Below, in pieces: positions 36,778 through 49,739 of a stretch of 64,000 bases of DNA. Position numbers and translations under genes: made by a program. The notes beneath the pieces are model-generated. The model searched no databases and had not been told where the DNA came from. It worked only from the letters and a program-made list of their open reading frames with translations. Source of the DNA: Equus caballus (Eukaryota > Chordata > Mammalia > Perissodactyla > Equidae). The stretch covers positions 72,299,501 through 72,363,500 of the forward strand of contig NC_091690.1 of the NCBI RefSeq assembly GCF_041296265.1. The letters run 5' to 3'. Each line of letters starts with the position of its first letter. The first letter of the stretch is position 1.

Positions 36778-39700
36778 TTATGTCAGCAATGCCTGGCGCA
36801 GCATCTGCTTCTTCTGGGGTGTGAGGCGGGTGGGGAACTGGATGTCGAAGAAAATGAAGAGGTCCCCCTTCTTGGTGGGGTCCTCAGGCAATGGCATCCC
36901 CTCACCTGGCACCTTCTTGAAGTACTTGGGACTGGGACAGGGGAGGATGAAACAAGGGAGCTTAGAGGGCCCCCCAGAGCAGCACTTCAACTCATCCCAG
37001 GCCTCCCCTGCTCCCATAACCTCAGGCGTGGGGCAGTCACTACAGCTGCTGCCGTGAGATGGCCCTTTCCAGCCAGAACTGGTGGGAGGGGAGAGGGGTG
37101 GCTTGTTCCAGACAGCTTGCTCCCTGAAAACCCATTTACACTGAGTCTCTGGTGGAGGCTTCCAGGGGTCTTGTTTTAGATATGGGAAACAGGAGAAGGA
37201 AGGGAGGAAGGTGAGCAGACCCTGGGCTGGAGGTGGGGAGTATGGGCTACTGAGCAAAGTTTCCCAAGCCAAGGGCCTTTCTTGGAAAGGGACCTAAGGG
37301 TTCCAACTCAGAACCCTGATGAGATGTTTTGGAGGATGAAGGCAGCAATAGTTGTCCAGCACTGGAGGCCTCCAGCCTCCACACTGGCTTCATGCAAGTT
37401 AGAAAAAGGCACTCCATTTGCCAGGTGAATGCAACCCATAGCTTGGCCAAAGTAGGGGCTGGACTGCAGTCCTCTCGTGCCCCCTTGTGCTGGGTGCAAC
37501 CTGCACAACTGTACCAGGCTGTGTCTAACACTACCCTCTCCTAGGTAGTGAGGTCCAGGCCAGCCCTTCTCCTGCCTACCAGGACTCAAGCAGATGGACT
37601 TACTGGATGATGTCATTGATGGGAATGTTGAGCAGACGGTCATCTAGGGTCTTCACTTCCACGGTGCAACAGGTCAGAGCCTATGGGACATTCGAGCCAA
37701 AGGTGAGAGTGGGGAAGGTCCCCATGGTCATTCTGTCTAGAAGGTACTTTATCAGCCTATTCAGTGTCAGACTCTGAGCAGTCCGGGATGTTCAAGGACT
37801 AACAGGTGAGTGACCCACGCGATTACCTGTCCTCAAGGAGTTCACAGTCTGGTAGGTAAGATTGATGTTGTGTTATGATAGAGGGAAGTAAAGGGGTCTG
37901 TGGGAGCCAAGGAGAGGCCCCCAAACCATTCCAGGGTGGGACATGAAGGTACATAGTCGTGGTAGTAGTTGATGCGGGCCTTAAAGGATGAGGAAGAGCT
38001 TGCCAGTTAGACAAGGTGGGTAGACCACATTCCGAGGAGAGGGCACAACATAAACAAGAGAGTGAAGGTCTGAAAAGGCACCAAATGGGCAGGAGCTCTA
38101 AGTGGCACAGTGGCTGGACTGCGGGCGATGAGACCAGCCAGATGGTAGAGGCCTCGAATGCCGTGCAAAGATGTTTAGACAATGAGGAATGTGGCACAGT
38201 CCCATGAGTATGTGAAAAGACCGCTTTGGGGAAGAGCCTGGAGGAGATGAGAAGGGAGGCAGGAGGGCCCCCGAGGAGGCTGCTGCACAGATCCAGATGC
38301 ACAGACACAGACAGTGGGGATGAACAGAAGGGGACGAAGTGGAGAGATTTGAGGGTGGAATTGACAGGACTGAGTGACTGACTGCAGATTGGGTGGGGGA
38401 GGGGAGGCAAAGTCTAGGCCAGTGCCCAGGTTCTTGCTGGGGCTGTGAGGGCGTGGAGGAGCCACTCACACTGGCGAGTGAAGACAGCCGCAAAGATTGT
38501 GCGGCACTCATCACATTCTGAAGGCCTGCAACATGCTCTGAGGTGAATGGAGAGTGAGGCCCACTTGCCTTGGGGCCTCTGACGGGGCAGGGGGTGTTCA
38601 CTCTGATCCGCCCACCCCCTGCTCCTCCTCTTTGCCCACTCACCTTTCCCAAGGGGATGGGCTTCACAAAAAAGAGGTTGTCATTCTCCCTGCGGAAACG
38701 AGGGTGTAGCTTCTCCTTTACGATGAAGATGATGTCGGCTGGGATGATGTTGGGGCCCTGGGCAAGGGAGACCAAGGACTAATTGACTGTGTGCCCTTGG
38801 CCAAGTTCCTGCCTCTACTGGTCTCTATATCTTTGTCTGAACAATGAACAGATTAGACCAGTTTTTCTGGAAGGGCCTTTTCAGTTTGGCCCCATAGCCC
38901 CTCCTGTGAGAAGCCTACCGGATGACTCCTGCCCCAGCCGCCACCCCCCCACTTCTCCCCTACTGAGCATGCCCAAAGAGATGCACTCAGTTGGAGGGAG
39001 ACAGAGGCTTCCTCAGATGGTGGGCAGAACACTGGGCTGGGGTTCAGAGGAATACCCATAAATCTCTGTCCTGCCAAGCTTCATTAAGTCACCAAAACTC
39101 TGCTGAGGTCTCTTCTGGGCACAGGGCATGGAGGAATAGACCGGCCCCTACGCCCAAGGAGATCCCAGTCTAGTAGGGGAAACAGACACGTGGTGAGTCC
39201 TCAGCATGCTCAAGACTGTGATAAAGGGAACCCAGAAGCGGAGAGGCGTTGACCCCGGTGGGGAGGTCAGAGGAGTCTGCCCAGAGGGGTGAGCCCTGGG
39301 GCTGGGTCTTGAAGGGGGTTTTTGGAAGGAGATGGTTCATGGGTGAGAAAGTGGGCAAGAACTAGGGGCAGAGGAATTCATCTCTCTCGGCTCTGAAGAC
39401 ACCATCGCTCTGCCTCTTCTAGGGACTTAAGGCCTCAGCATGCCTTGGACAATAATTTTATATTTTTATTTAAATAAATATTTAATTTAAAATTATTATT
39501 AATAAATGGCTTCTGAGTAGCTCCTATAGTTGGGCTTCACTCAGAGAAACACTGAAGAAAATGAAGACAAGCACTAGAGCTGGGACTGTGTTCTCCTTTC
39601 AGTTCTTGTGCTCTTGCCCTGGGAAAGTCCCTTCCTTCTCTGAGCCTCAGTTTCCCACTCGGCAAAGTGGGGAGAAGCCCTGGGCTGCTCGTTCACAGAA

Positions 39701-42700
39701 GTGTCGTGAGGCTCTGTCCCTTGGAAGGGACATTAGGGATCGTCTCACCCACTCTGCAGACTGCTGTCCCTGTCAGACCAGGGCTCAAAGGGCAGGAAAA
39801 ATCATCGCCTCCTTCCCCCTCAGTCTTCCACCACATGAGCCCAGGTGACTGACCCTAGTCAGCTTCCCTCCCTCTCACCTGGTCCCCTTCCTTCTCGAAG
39901 GTGATGCGTGTGCCCTGCCTCCAGCCAGGCTTCACGTCAATGGTGAGGATCTTGTCCTTGATGGTAGAGGAGTAGCCATCCTCGTTCAGCACCTGCAGCG
40001 GGATGGCATGGGGGGAGGTTGCTCAGGATTTCCCAGGTGGCCTTTACACACATGAAAGATGCCCCGTGGGATCTGTGTTCAGCTTAATCCTTTAGCAATG
40101 GGGAGAACCTGCCCCAAGCCATTCCTACTCCACCCCTTCCATTGGAACTGACAAGAGATTTTCGCATACTGAGGTATATGGGGTGGCATTCTGGCCCAAA
40201 ACTCTTTTGGCTTGAACTAAAGAAGTCAGACGTGCATTGTACCCCTACTTTGACTATTAAATTAAAGAATGCATTAAACATTATCTCAAAGTAAAAGAAT
40301 GCACTCTTTTAAGATAAGAACGCATACTTCCCCTCCTACACCCACCAGCATCAGTAACACCTGTATCAGTACTCTTGAAGATAAGTTTCCTTTCCTGGAC
40401 GTCAGGGTCATGTTGACTTACTAATTTGCAACTGAATACCTCTCTGAAACGTTGATGAATATGGATCCTAGGTGTGTGTAATGTATGTTCTTTGTTCTGA
40501 AAATGTATCAAACTGTTCTGAAAACCATGCTTCTCAGAATGCTTTCTTCCTTTGTGGAAGTTGCCTTCCGGGTTATAATCCTCATCTTGACTCAAGTAAA
40601 ACTCACCTTATCCCTCTTATCTATAGAATGGTTATTGGTTATTTTGCATCAACAGAACCAAGAATTTATGATTCCAGGATGGCAGTGCACGTCATGGGGC
40701 TGAGGCCTGAGAAGTCAAGCAGTCACCATGAGCTGATCAAGCCCACAGCTCCAGTCCCAGAAATCACGCGGCCTTGGCCACTAACTGATACACAGCGAAC
40801 ATTTACCAGTTCCTCTTCCACCCAGAGGTTCTGGCCCTGAGCCTCTGGCAGGTCTCTTAGTCCCAAAGAGGGAAAGATCATGAGATCAACATATCTGAGG
40901 CATTTTCTTACTATGTCATCCATCCATTCCCTAATCACATGCCCAGAGAGGTGCCATCTATGGAAAGCATGAGCACAGTTGGCTTCTCCTCTGCTGGGCA
41001 AAGGTGTGAGAGGGCCTTGCTCTTGTGCCTAGCACTGGGCCATGGGACTGAGGATCTTCCTTAACCAGTCCCCTTGGGGACTATCTCCCAGCCCACCCTC
41101 CATGCGCACACTGCTACCTCGTAAGCATGAAGCATACACTTTGATGAAACCCTGGGGGTCTGGTCTGCCAAAGAATAATGCCCAGAGGGCAGAATTTGCA
41201 GGAGACTCCTCCCACTCAGAGCCCAAACTTCTCCCAGGGCTGCGGCTGAACTGAGAAGAAGAGAAAGAACCCATTCCAGTCAGGAACGCTGCAGAGGGGA
41301 TTCCTGCACTAGGAAAGAAACGGGCTAATACCCTCAGTTGTACCTTCCAAACTTCAGATTCTAGAAATCTACAATCCTAGGTCTCCAAGTCTAAGATTCC
41401 ACGGTTCTATCAGAGATCGTGCCTGAGGTCCCCAGTTAGGGTCAGGGAGGAAGTGACAGGCAGGTTGGATGGGATACATGGTGGCTCCCAGTAGGACCAA
41501 GGCAAGTACTCACCCTTCGGGAGATCTTAATTTTCTTGGTGCAGCCGAAGAATAAGTCCTCCAGGGATAGGTAGAGGTCTCGTTCGATTGGGGCATCCTG
41601 TTTCTTAACCCCTCGGCCCCGGAGCCCCCCAAAGTTCAAATCTGTCTCATTTCCTTCTTCATCAAAAAACTCTGCAGGAGGTGGGGAGAGGAGAGGAGTA
41701 AGAGAAATGATGTTCAAAGACTCGGATTCATAGACATCCTCCGCTCTCCCTTCTTCAGTCCCCAAGAGTAATACCCAGCATCCCGTTCCCACCTCGCAGA
41801 CTCAAACTGTTTGGTCAGGCCAAGAAGCTGTCCTCAATTGCAGATCCAATGATTATCATCCCTTGCCACTCCTCACTGCTTCATCCCCCGCTTTGGACAT
41901 CCCCCCACTTTCCTCACTCCCTGTCCCCTCAACTTGGGGATGTGCCCCTCAATGCTGGCTGCCTCAGGAGAGAGAGGAGTGCCCTCTGGTGGCAGTACCT
42001 GGTAATGCCAGAAATGACGCACTGTTAGCTTTTGTGGGGGAGTGTCATAGCATGCCAGTCCTCCCTACCCTTGCCCCTCACTGTCCGGCCCAGCCCAAGA
42101 CCAGCAGAGACCCCAGACTCAAGTTTCTATGAAGTCAGCAGCTTAGATGGCAGTGGGGCAGGGTTGGTCCCTAACAAATTTGAGGTCACCAGCATATTCC
42201 CAAACTCCTCTTTTGCCCCTGCCCAGCTTTACCCCCATGACCCCTCTTGCTGCCCTGCCCTTCCATCCTAGAGAGCCCCTGTGCCTTGATGTGCTGTGCA
42301 ATCATTTGGGCTTCAGTTTCTCCATCTGTGGGATGGGGTAATAATGCCTGGCCTGCCTTCCACCATTGGATTAGACAACAAGATGGTGGAGAAGAAGAGC
42401 TAAAACTTGCTGAGAGCTCCCTGTGCATCAGGTGCTGTTTTCGGCTCTTTGCATTATTATCTCATTGGGTCAAGAGGCCAAACAAAACGCCCACAGCCCC
42501 ACATCTGATACGTAGAAGAGTTGGGATCTGAACCCAGATGATTTGACCACAGAACCTGGGCCCTTAATCACCATGCTTATTGCTAGATGTGAAGCCCTTT
42601 GTAAACTGCAGAGCCAGGGGTCATATCATGATTAAAATTGTTTGTACTCTGCCTCTCATGGTTAGTGCCGTGGAATGAACTTCACAGGCTAGAATGGTGC

Positions 42701-45700
42701 AATGACCTTAGGCTGGAGAGGGCAAGTGGGGTCACACTATGTCCCCTCTAAGATATGATGGGTAATCGAGAGGCCTGTGAATTACCTGGTCCCCTCTTGC
42801 ATTGCTGAATTCATTTGTTCACTCGGCAGCTATGGCGTGCCAGGTCTTAGACACTCCGGTAGCCAGGAAGCCCAGCCCCTTGACTCTGCAGGGAGATGGG
42901 ACACAGGAACCCCTGGGGTGAAGCACTGTGGCAGTATAGCTCCTGGGCACTGCTTGAGGGACCCCCTACTCTGAGCTTGACCTTCCCTGATGAGCGATGC
43001 CTGTGTAAGCTCTGGTTTGGCTCCCCTGAACTGCCTCTTTTCCATGCACCTGTCCCTGGGAGAGACAGGTCCATAACATGGCATTTTTCTGACTGCGAAG
43101 CCCATTTTCATAAACATTATCTCATCTGATAATGACCTGTGAGGCACGGACTATCACAGCCATTTAACAGTGAGGAGGCTGAGGTTTCAGAGAGGGGAAG
43201 AAATTTGCTCAGAGTCACACAGTTCATAAGTGGCAGAACATGGATTTGAAGCAGACCTACTGACCCAAGTCCTTGCTTTTTCCAGTCTCACATGGAGTTC
43301 ATACCTCAGCTTCCTCTGGCAGACAGGAGAGGCCAATGCACAGTGGGTGGGGTCTCTGAGGTGGAGGGGCAGTGGGCTGTCACCCACTTGTTAACATGGA
43401 GAAAAGGAAGAAAGAACTTTTGAAATGCAGACAGGCTGTAGTATAGCCGGGGAGAAGGGGCTAGAGGGATAGGCTGTGAAAATCTAGACTCTGTGAGTCG
43501 CATAACTGGAGCCAAGAAGACAAGTCTGAATGTTAACTGTCCTTGCAAGATGATTCTGAGCCTGAGAAATCAACTCTTTGTCAGCTTGCCTGGGACCCGG
43601 GATCATCCACTCATCCATCCACATGCTCGTATAACACACACCTGCACAATGAAATCTTATGCAGCCATTAAAATGAATAAAGTAGGTCTGTATATAATAT
43701 AGTATATAATAAAATAATCTCCAAGACATAATAAGTGCAAAAAATCAGTGTGTACAATGTGGTTCCATTTCCTTAATGAAATAAAATGCTTATATAAAAA
43801 TAAATATATGCTCATCAATGCATAGAAAATTTCTGGAAGGACACACAAAGTGTTAACAGTGAGTGGCTGCTTCTGGAGAAGGAATGGAGAGCTGCAATTT
43901 ATTTTGTCTTCAATAATTTTTTTTTTACCACGTACTATATATATTTCCTAAAGTAAACAAAACAAAACTACTCAAAGCAAAGTATCTTTCACAGCTTTGT
44001 CCTTTCTCTGTAAGGCAAGGGGTAGGGAGGATCTCTTACCACTAAAGGGGTTGTCTCCTCCGAAGAACTCATGGAAAACCTTTTCGGGGTTGCCGTGGAA
44101 GACGTAACCAGTTGTCCATGGGGTCTGGGATCCAAACTCCAGAGGAATCCCGCCCTTCAGGCCCTCTTCTCCGAACTTGTCATAGATGCTTCTCTTCACA
44201 GCTGTGGATAAGTGTCACCTTGACGAGGGGTCCAGCCTTGGGTGCTGATAGCTGGAGGGCTGGGAAGCAGGAGGATATGGGGCCAAGAGGAAGGGGCAAA
44301 AACAGCCTGGCAGTCTTTGGAGGGAGATTCTAGAAGTTATGGGTTTCATTTTATTGTGAGTGGTCCTGGTGTGGTCTCATAGCCCAGAGGAGAGAGGGGC
44401 AAAACTGAGACTTACTGGGGAGGAGGAATCAAGAGGCTAAAGGTCAGGCTATTGTCCTGGGATTTTGCTTAACTCAGTCATTATAGCTACTGTCTCCTCT
44501 GGGGTAAATAAAATCCTAGAACCTTGAAATTCTAGAATCTAAGAATTCTAGAGCTTCCAAATTCTAGAGCTTCCAAATTCTAGAGCTTTAAAATCCTAGA
44601 GTCTAAGGCTTCTACAATCCTGAAAACTCAGGGCCGGAGACACCTTAGTGATCTGGCCTTTCTTCTCCAGTCTCTGGGATTACAGTCTTCAGGACAAGCC
44701 CTTAGCGAAACCCAGTGGGCACGGCCCCGGGCAGAGGTGGGAGTCACACTTTCTCCACTGTTCTGGTTTCCATAGGAGAGAGATTTCCTAATTACTGGCC
44801 TCTCTCTGCCCTTTTATACACACTCTGTTCTTGGGGAGATGGAGATTTAGCCCTTGGAAATCTGGGAAGAATAACTGGGTGTGCCTGCCTCAGCCTTAGC
44901 CTTCCTCCCGTGGCAGCAGCCATCTCTCCATCCCTGCAGGGACAGGTGAGGCCTGGGGGACGTGGGAGAGCTTCCCCAGGCCCTGCCCTGAGACTGAGTG
45001 AGCACGTCAGCCTAATCCAGGGGCTTTCCACGTCATGGCCTCAGCCTTAGCTTGTGTCTACTGAGAAAGGTAATACTTCAGTCTGCTTTCTTTCTCAGTT
45101 TGTTTAGATTCTGGGAGGGAAGAGGAATGCTTAGTCTCTATTGGGCCCCCTCAAAAGCCCAACACTCAGAGAATAATCTTAAAGGAGAAGTGGGACAGCA
45201 GGTGTCCCGGGGTCCCTCCTCCGTGCTCAGCCCCAGTCACTCACGGTCGCTCAGCACATCGTAGGCCTCTGCTATTTGCCTGAACGTTTCTACTGAGGAT
45301 GGTCCAATGGAATTCAATGGGTGGTTCTTAAGGGCAAGTTTCCGGTACCTGGAAGAGAGGGGGTTCATACAAGTCACAGCAGCTGATGTGTCGCTGAGGT
45401 GCAGACCATCGTTCAGAGCTAGTTCTGCTGTCTACTGCTTGGTGGCCTCTCAGGGCTTTGATGTTTCCAGCCATAAATCAACCCAGCCCTTTCTTCTCTC
45501 TCTCCTTTCCCAGCTATCAGACCTGCTCTGTGGTCTGAAGATTCTTCCTGCGTGCTCCTGCTCCCCCTGCACCCTCAGGAGTGTTTCCCCCAATACCTTT
45601 CTTGCATATTTAATTCCATCTTGGTGTCTGAACTGACACGCAGGCTTCTTGGAAATATTAGATAAAATAAGGTGTCAGAGGGCCTGGTGCAGAGGCACTC

Positions 45701-48700
45701 AGTGCATGTCAGGACCCTTCACTGTCTCCCATCTCTGTGCTCCTTCTTTTCCCTGTTCTGTATCCACCCGATCAGTGATGGGATTCCTGCAGCATCTGAG
45801 AATCTGATGTGTCCCAAGAGGAAAGAGATGGCATGAAGTGGGTGATTTGTGGAGAGTTTAATTAGGAACCACTTGCCAACGTGCAGGAAGTGGGGAGGGA
45901 AACCATGGAATGGTGCAGTACTCCTGAGGCCAGGATCCCTCAGACACCCTGGCCACCCCTGAGCCTATAGGAGTGAGGGCAGGGAGAAATCCCTCAGGAC
46001 AGCGTGTGTGGACAGGGCCCTTGGCAGGAGCTGTGACCTTCAGTTAAGGGACATAGCCGACCTGAAGAAACCCCATAGGAGGGGAGCTGAGAATAAATAC
46101 CCCGGCCCCTTCCACCTCCTGCCTTGTGGTCCCTTTAGCGGAGGCATCGGGAAGCCAGAGGGCCAGGAAGTCTATTGATGCAGTTCAGACGGGCCAGCCT
46201 CCAGAGCAGAAGGCAGGGTGGGGAAAGGCGGGGAGTGGGTCTAGCGGAGCCAAAGGAGGGCATCAGCAGCCCCTAAGTCACTCAGTTCAAATTCGAGCCC
46301 ATTTACCCTCCGCTGGGTCAGAGACCAGCTCCTCTGCCCTGCTCACACCGTCCGTGCTGGTGACTCCAGAGTTCTGCTGCCGCTCTTTCACTCTAGACGC
46401 TCACCGTGGACAAGCTCCTCTACCTCATGGCTTTGAGTACAACCTGCTTGCTGATAACTCCCAAATCTCTGTCTCAAACCGGGCCACTGCCCTGAACTCC
46501 AGGCTTCTGTATCCAGCTGTCTACTTGGTGTCTCCTCCTCCATGTCCCGCAGGCTCCACAAACTCAATGAGCCCAAACGTGAACCCATTTTCATTCCTCA
46601 TTTGCCCCCATTTGTGCAGACACTGCCGCGGGAAAGCTGAGCGTTATCTTTGCCTCCAAGTTCCCCTTCGTCCCCTCCACCCCATCCCATCGGGGACATT
46701 TCTTTCTAACTAATGTTCTGTTCCTGCCTCTTCCTCCCTCTCACTACTGCAGAACCAGGTCCTCTGGTTCCAGTTTCCCCCTCCAGGCCATTCTGTGTGC
46801 TGCCGCCGGTTTGATCTCTCTCCCTTTTGTTAATCTGATGCTTCTAAAATGCTCCCTACCCAAGTCACTCTCCTGCCTAAATCCTTCACAGGTTCCCCCT
46901 TTGTCTTCAGCACAAAATCCAGATGTCTCTGCGATTCAAGGCCCTGCTTTGCTCTCTCTCACAGCTCTCCCTCCCTGCTCCCATGGCCTCTCCTGCCCTT
47001 CTTGCCATGCTCCAAACTCCCCACACTTCATCACTCGTGCCTTTGACCTTCTACTCTCTCTACCTGTAAGGCTCACCCCTCTCCAGCCCCTCCCATCTCC
47101 TCCTGGCAAATTTTTATTCATCCTTCAACATTCAGCTCAGGGGTCAGCTCCTCCAGGACACTTTCCCTGACTGCAGCCTCCACTCTAGATTAGAGTCCCC
47201 CTCCCACGTCCCCAGTGCCTTTGATCCCAGCACTCAGCAGGGGGTGCTCCAGTTGCTGGGTGACTGGTCTGTCTCTCCCATTAGACTGAGTCCCTTGAGT
47301 TGCTGTGTCCAGTTCTCCGTGTCCCCACTGCCTCACACAGAGCAGCAGTGAGAACGAATGATGTGAACTGACTGCCCCACAGGCAGCCCATCTCGCTGGG
47401 CGGCGGCCCTGACTTTCAGGCAACGCTTCCTCTTGCTGAGCCGGGCCTGCTGTCCTGTGACTCCGCCTCCATCCACGAGGGTCCTGGCTCTGCCCTCAGA
47501 GGCCTTACAGAGACCCTGCTCTGTCCACCTTCAGAGACTTGATGACAGTTGTCAGACCTCCCTTACATGTCTAAACCAGCCCTTCTCAGTTACAAAGGTC
47601 ACAGTTAGGAGGAGAATTGCAAGTAAATTCTATCAGTGAGTAAAAGCAATGAAGAGCTCAGTTTTTCATACAAACTGGAGTGGTTTTAGGATTATCCTCA
47701 CAGTAACATCACTCTCCTTCACCTGCCTTCCTGAGTGGGAGAGGGGGTGGGGTCACAGCTCCGACGTGGCAGCCTGGAGAGGATGAGTGACACTGAGAAG
47801 GTTAATCGCTGGGTGATTATGAACATTGTGGTGCTTCTCTTCATTATAAGTTTAGCTTTTTTTCTTTTTTGGATCAAAAAAGTCTAGGTACTCCCATGGG
47901 AGAGTGTGTTATACACGTGACTCAGCCCTAAGAGCTGTTGCAGGGAAGAGGGGTTCAGGACTGTTGTTTGAAACATACGCAGTTCTTTTAATCACTCTTT
48001 ATATGACATGGTTACAGATGCAAATGATTGCTGGGCATTCTCATGTTTATTGTCTCATATAATCCCATTTCAATATCACAACAACTCATTTTTTTTTTTA
48101 TAGATGAGAAAACTGAGGCTCAGAGAGGTTAAGTAATTTGCCCAGGTCACACAGCTAGCAGGTAGGAGAACCTGGATGCAGACCTGGGTCTTTTCAATGC
48201 TTAAGTTGGGCTTATCCTTCTGCATTCCAACTGCCCTCCCTCCTGGTGACCTTTCCCTAGACAGGTCCCACTGACCAATGAGATGCCCTGAACAGTGGGT
48301 GATATCACACACTGTCCTGAATTGTTCTCTACTTGTTTCGTGCTTTTGTGTCTTGTTTCTCCAACCACACTGTAGACGCTGTCCACTTACTGCCACAGGA
48401 CCTGGCCCACAGCAGGCAACTAGAGTAGACATGGTGTCTGATTACTGGTTCCACTGTTTCCTAGGTGCCTGGCCTTGGCATAATCATAGCACCTACTACT
48501 CAGGGTCATTGTGAGGATTAAATGAAATAATGGTGAAGGTTCTCAGAACAGCATCTGCACAATTCAATAAATGTACCTATTATCACTACCCAACCTTAAG
48601 TGATTGAATTATCCTAGATTCCTCCCGTTTTCTTCACCCTCCAGTGATCCAATTAATAGCCAAGTCCATTCCCTCTCCTCTCTCCATCCCACTGCCCTGC

Positions 48701-49473
48701 TTCGAGCCTCATCTTTTGCCTTGATTATCATGAGCCTCCAAGGGGGTCTCTCTCCTTCCAGGATAAGCTTCCAGGACACCCTGTACTTCCTTTTTTGTAA
48801 CGCTCATCACACTTGTGACTTTTTCAACATCTGTATTCACCAACAAAATTAAGTTGCATATCTGTCTGATTCGTGATTATAACTCTAGTTGCTACCATTG
48901 CACCTAATCCATATGGTAGGCACTCAATAAATATTCGTGAAAAAGACTTTTTTTTCCAGAAAAATGTGCTGACTCCTGTCCTAGACTTTCTTAGAAATGG
49001 GCCACAAAGTCCCCAAGATTTGATGGAAGTATTCAGAGATGCAGTTTATTCAAGGCCAAAACCCCACGTGACGGCCAGAATGAAATTTGTAATGCATCCA
49101 TCTGGCCAGGTCACCCTCCTGTTCACAATCCTTTGGTTCTCCATAAAATTCAAGATAAAGTTCAAATGTCTCCTTTGTCCCTATTTTATTGCTAGGAAAA
49201 CCAAGACACCCAGGAGAGGAGACAGGGCATAGAGGGTAAAGAATGATGGGTTGGGGACCCTGACCCGGCCCAAAGCCAGGATGTAAGTGTGTAAGAAGCA
49301 AGAGAAGGAACCACCCTAAGCTGTGCAGGAAAGCTCAGTTTGGAAGAGAGGAGGGTGGGGCCTGCCCTAGCACACCCCTAAAGCCTCGCTTCCGCCCCAA
49401 CTTACGCCTTCTTGATCTGGGCATCCTCTGCATTTCTAGTGATGTGGAGTAGAGCGTAATAATCCTGGCCCAT
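36778..49473 (-). CDS. DNAJB13: DnaJ homolog subfamily B member 13 (axonemal radial-spoke J-protein)
   Basis: Eight coding exons on the minus strand: 49473-49406, 45348-45245, 44201-44040, 41671-41514, 39992-39879, 38757-38644, 37680-37604 and 36931-36778. They total 951 nt, 316 aa plus TAA, the human length. Start [15 protein letters not shown]-terminus [11 protein letters not shown]. The J domain (about residues 4-68) has HPL at 32-34 where canonical J proteins have HPD, a known DNAJB13 feature that predicts weak or no Hsp70 stimulation. The C-terminal substrate-binding domain is complete ([34 protein letters not shown]). The protein is the relative of Chlamydomonas RSP16 in motile cilia and sperm tails. 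The start ccATGG has G at -3 and +4. No disruption was seen. Confidence 0.96.
37740..39360. repeat. L2-like relics in DNAJB13 introns
   Basis: About 37780-38400 (CCTCAAGGAGTTCACAGTCT, sense) and 39100-39360 read like LINE-2 3' ends. Exon 6 (38644-38757) lies between them. A sense MIR follows at about 39590-39720. Boundaries are approximate. Confidence 0.5.
39445..39510. repeat. AT-rich low-complexity tract
   Basis: Made almost wholly of A and T (ttttatatttttatttaaat type) inside DNAJB13 intron 5. No promoter or exon seen. Confidence 0.8.
42430..43290 (-). repeat. MIR relics in DNAJB13 intron 3
   Basis: Two antisense copies at about 42430-42580 (GGATCTGAACCCAGATGATT) and 43100-43290 (GAGGAGGCTGAGGTTTCAGA, then AGTCACACAGTTCATAAGTG). 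Confidence 0.65.
43610..43985 (+). repeat. LINE-1 3' end
   Basis: Sense pattern TATGCAGCCATTAAAATGAA, then an AT-rich 3' UTR with the GAGTGGCTGCTTCTGGAGAA block, ending near exon 3 of DNAJB13. Confidence 0.7.
44545..44589 (+). repeat. 16-bp tandem repeat, about 2.8 copies
   Basis: Unit attctagagcttccaa at 44545-44560 and 44561-44576, then a partial unit. Related wording (tctagaatctaag) continues on both sides, so the core expanded from an older diverged element. Confidence 0.85.
46390..47185 (-). repeat. LINE-2 relic, antisense
   Basis: Reverse-complement L2 wording with TCTGATGCTTCTAAAATGCT, TCAAGGCCCTGCTTTGCTCT and ACATTCAGCTCAGGGGTCAG. It accounts for the long plus-strand ORFs here. Confidence 0.8.
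48010..49230 (-). repeat. MIR and L2 relics in DNAJB13 intron 1
   Basis: An antisense MIR (about 48010-48190, GAGAAAACTGAGGCTCAGAG) is followed by an L2-like antisense stretch at about 48610-49200 with AGGTCACCCTCCTGTTCACA near the end. Confidence 0.7.
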
Positions 49474-49585
49474 GGCTGGCTGGCAGTCAGTCAGTGGCTA
49501 GTCCTGGCTCCGGCAGGGCTGTTGGTCTGCATTCCTTGGTTGCTCCTGACAACCACACAGGGGCACTCTGGGAGTTGTAGTCCTT
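49474..49585 (-). promoter_or_regulatory. DNAJB13: DNAJB13 promoter with RFX X-box-like site and ACTACAA motif
   Basis: Plus strand 49539-49553 is GTTGCTCCTGACAAC, an imperfect palindrome. On the minus strand it reads GTTGTC AGG AGCAAC, close to the RFX X-box with one consensus mismatch and a 3-nt spacer. At 49569-49581 the minus strand reads ACTACAACTCCCA, the ZNF143/THAP11-type core promoter motif. Both lie within 110 bp of the start codon. The X-box would fit a ciliary gene driven by RFX factors. Confidence 0.6.
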
Positions 49586-49739
49586 CCTGCCAAAGCAAAC
49601 TGCCTTCTCAGCTCAGCCTCATAGAAGAACAAATGAACAGATTGCAAGAACCAGGGCTGATTCTTTGAGCCTGATAAAGGTCACTCAACTCAGAAGCCAC
49701 AGTGTTTAAAGAGAGTAGCAATTACTTTTAGTTAAAAGT

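Noticed and set aside
38098-38775. 225-codon minus-strand ORF as a separate gene
   Set aside because: It is DNAJB13 exon 6 read through into intron 6; only 38644-38757 is coding.
46126-47170. Plus-strand ORFs of 195 and 119 codons
   Set aside because: They read an antisense LINE-2 relic.
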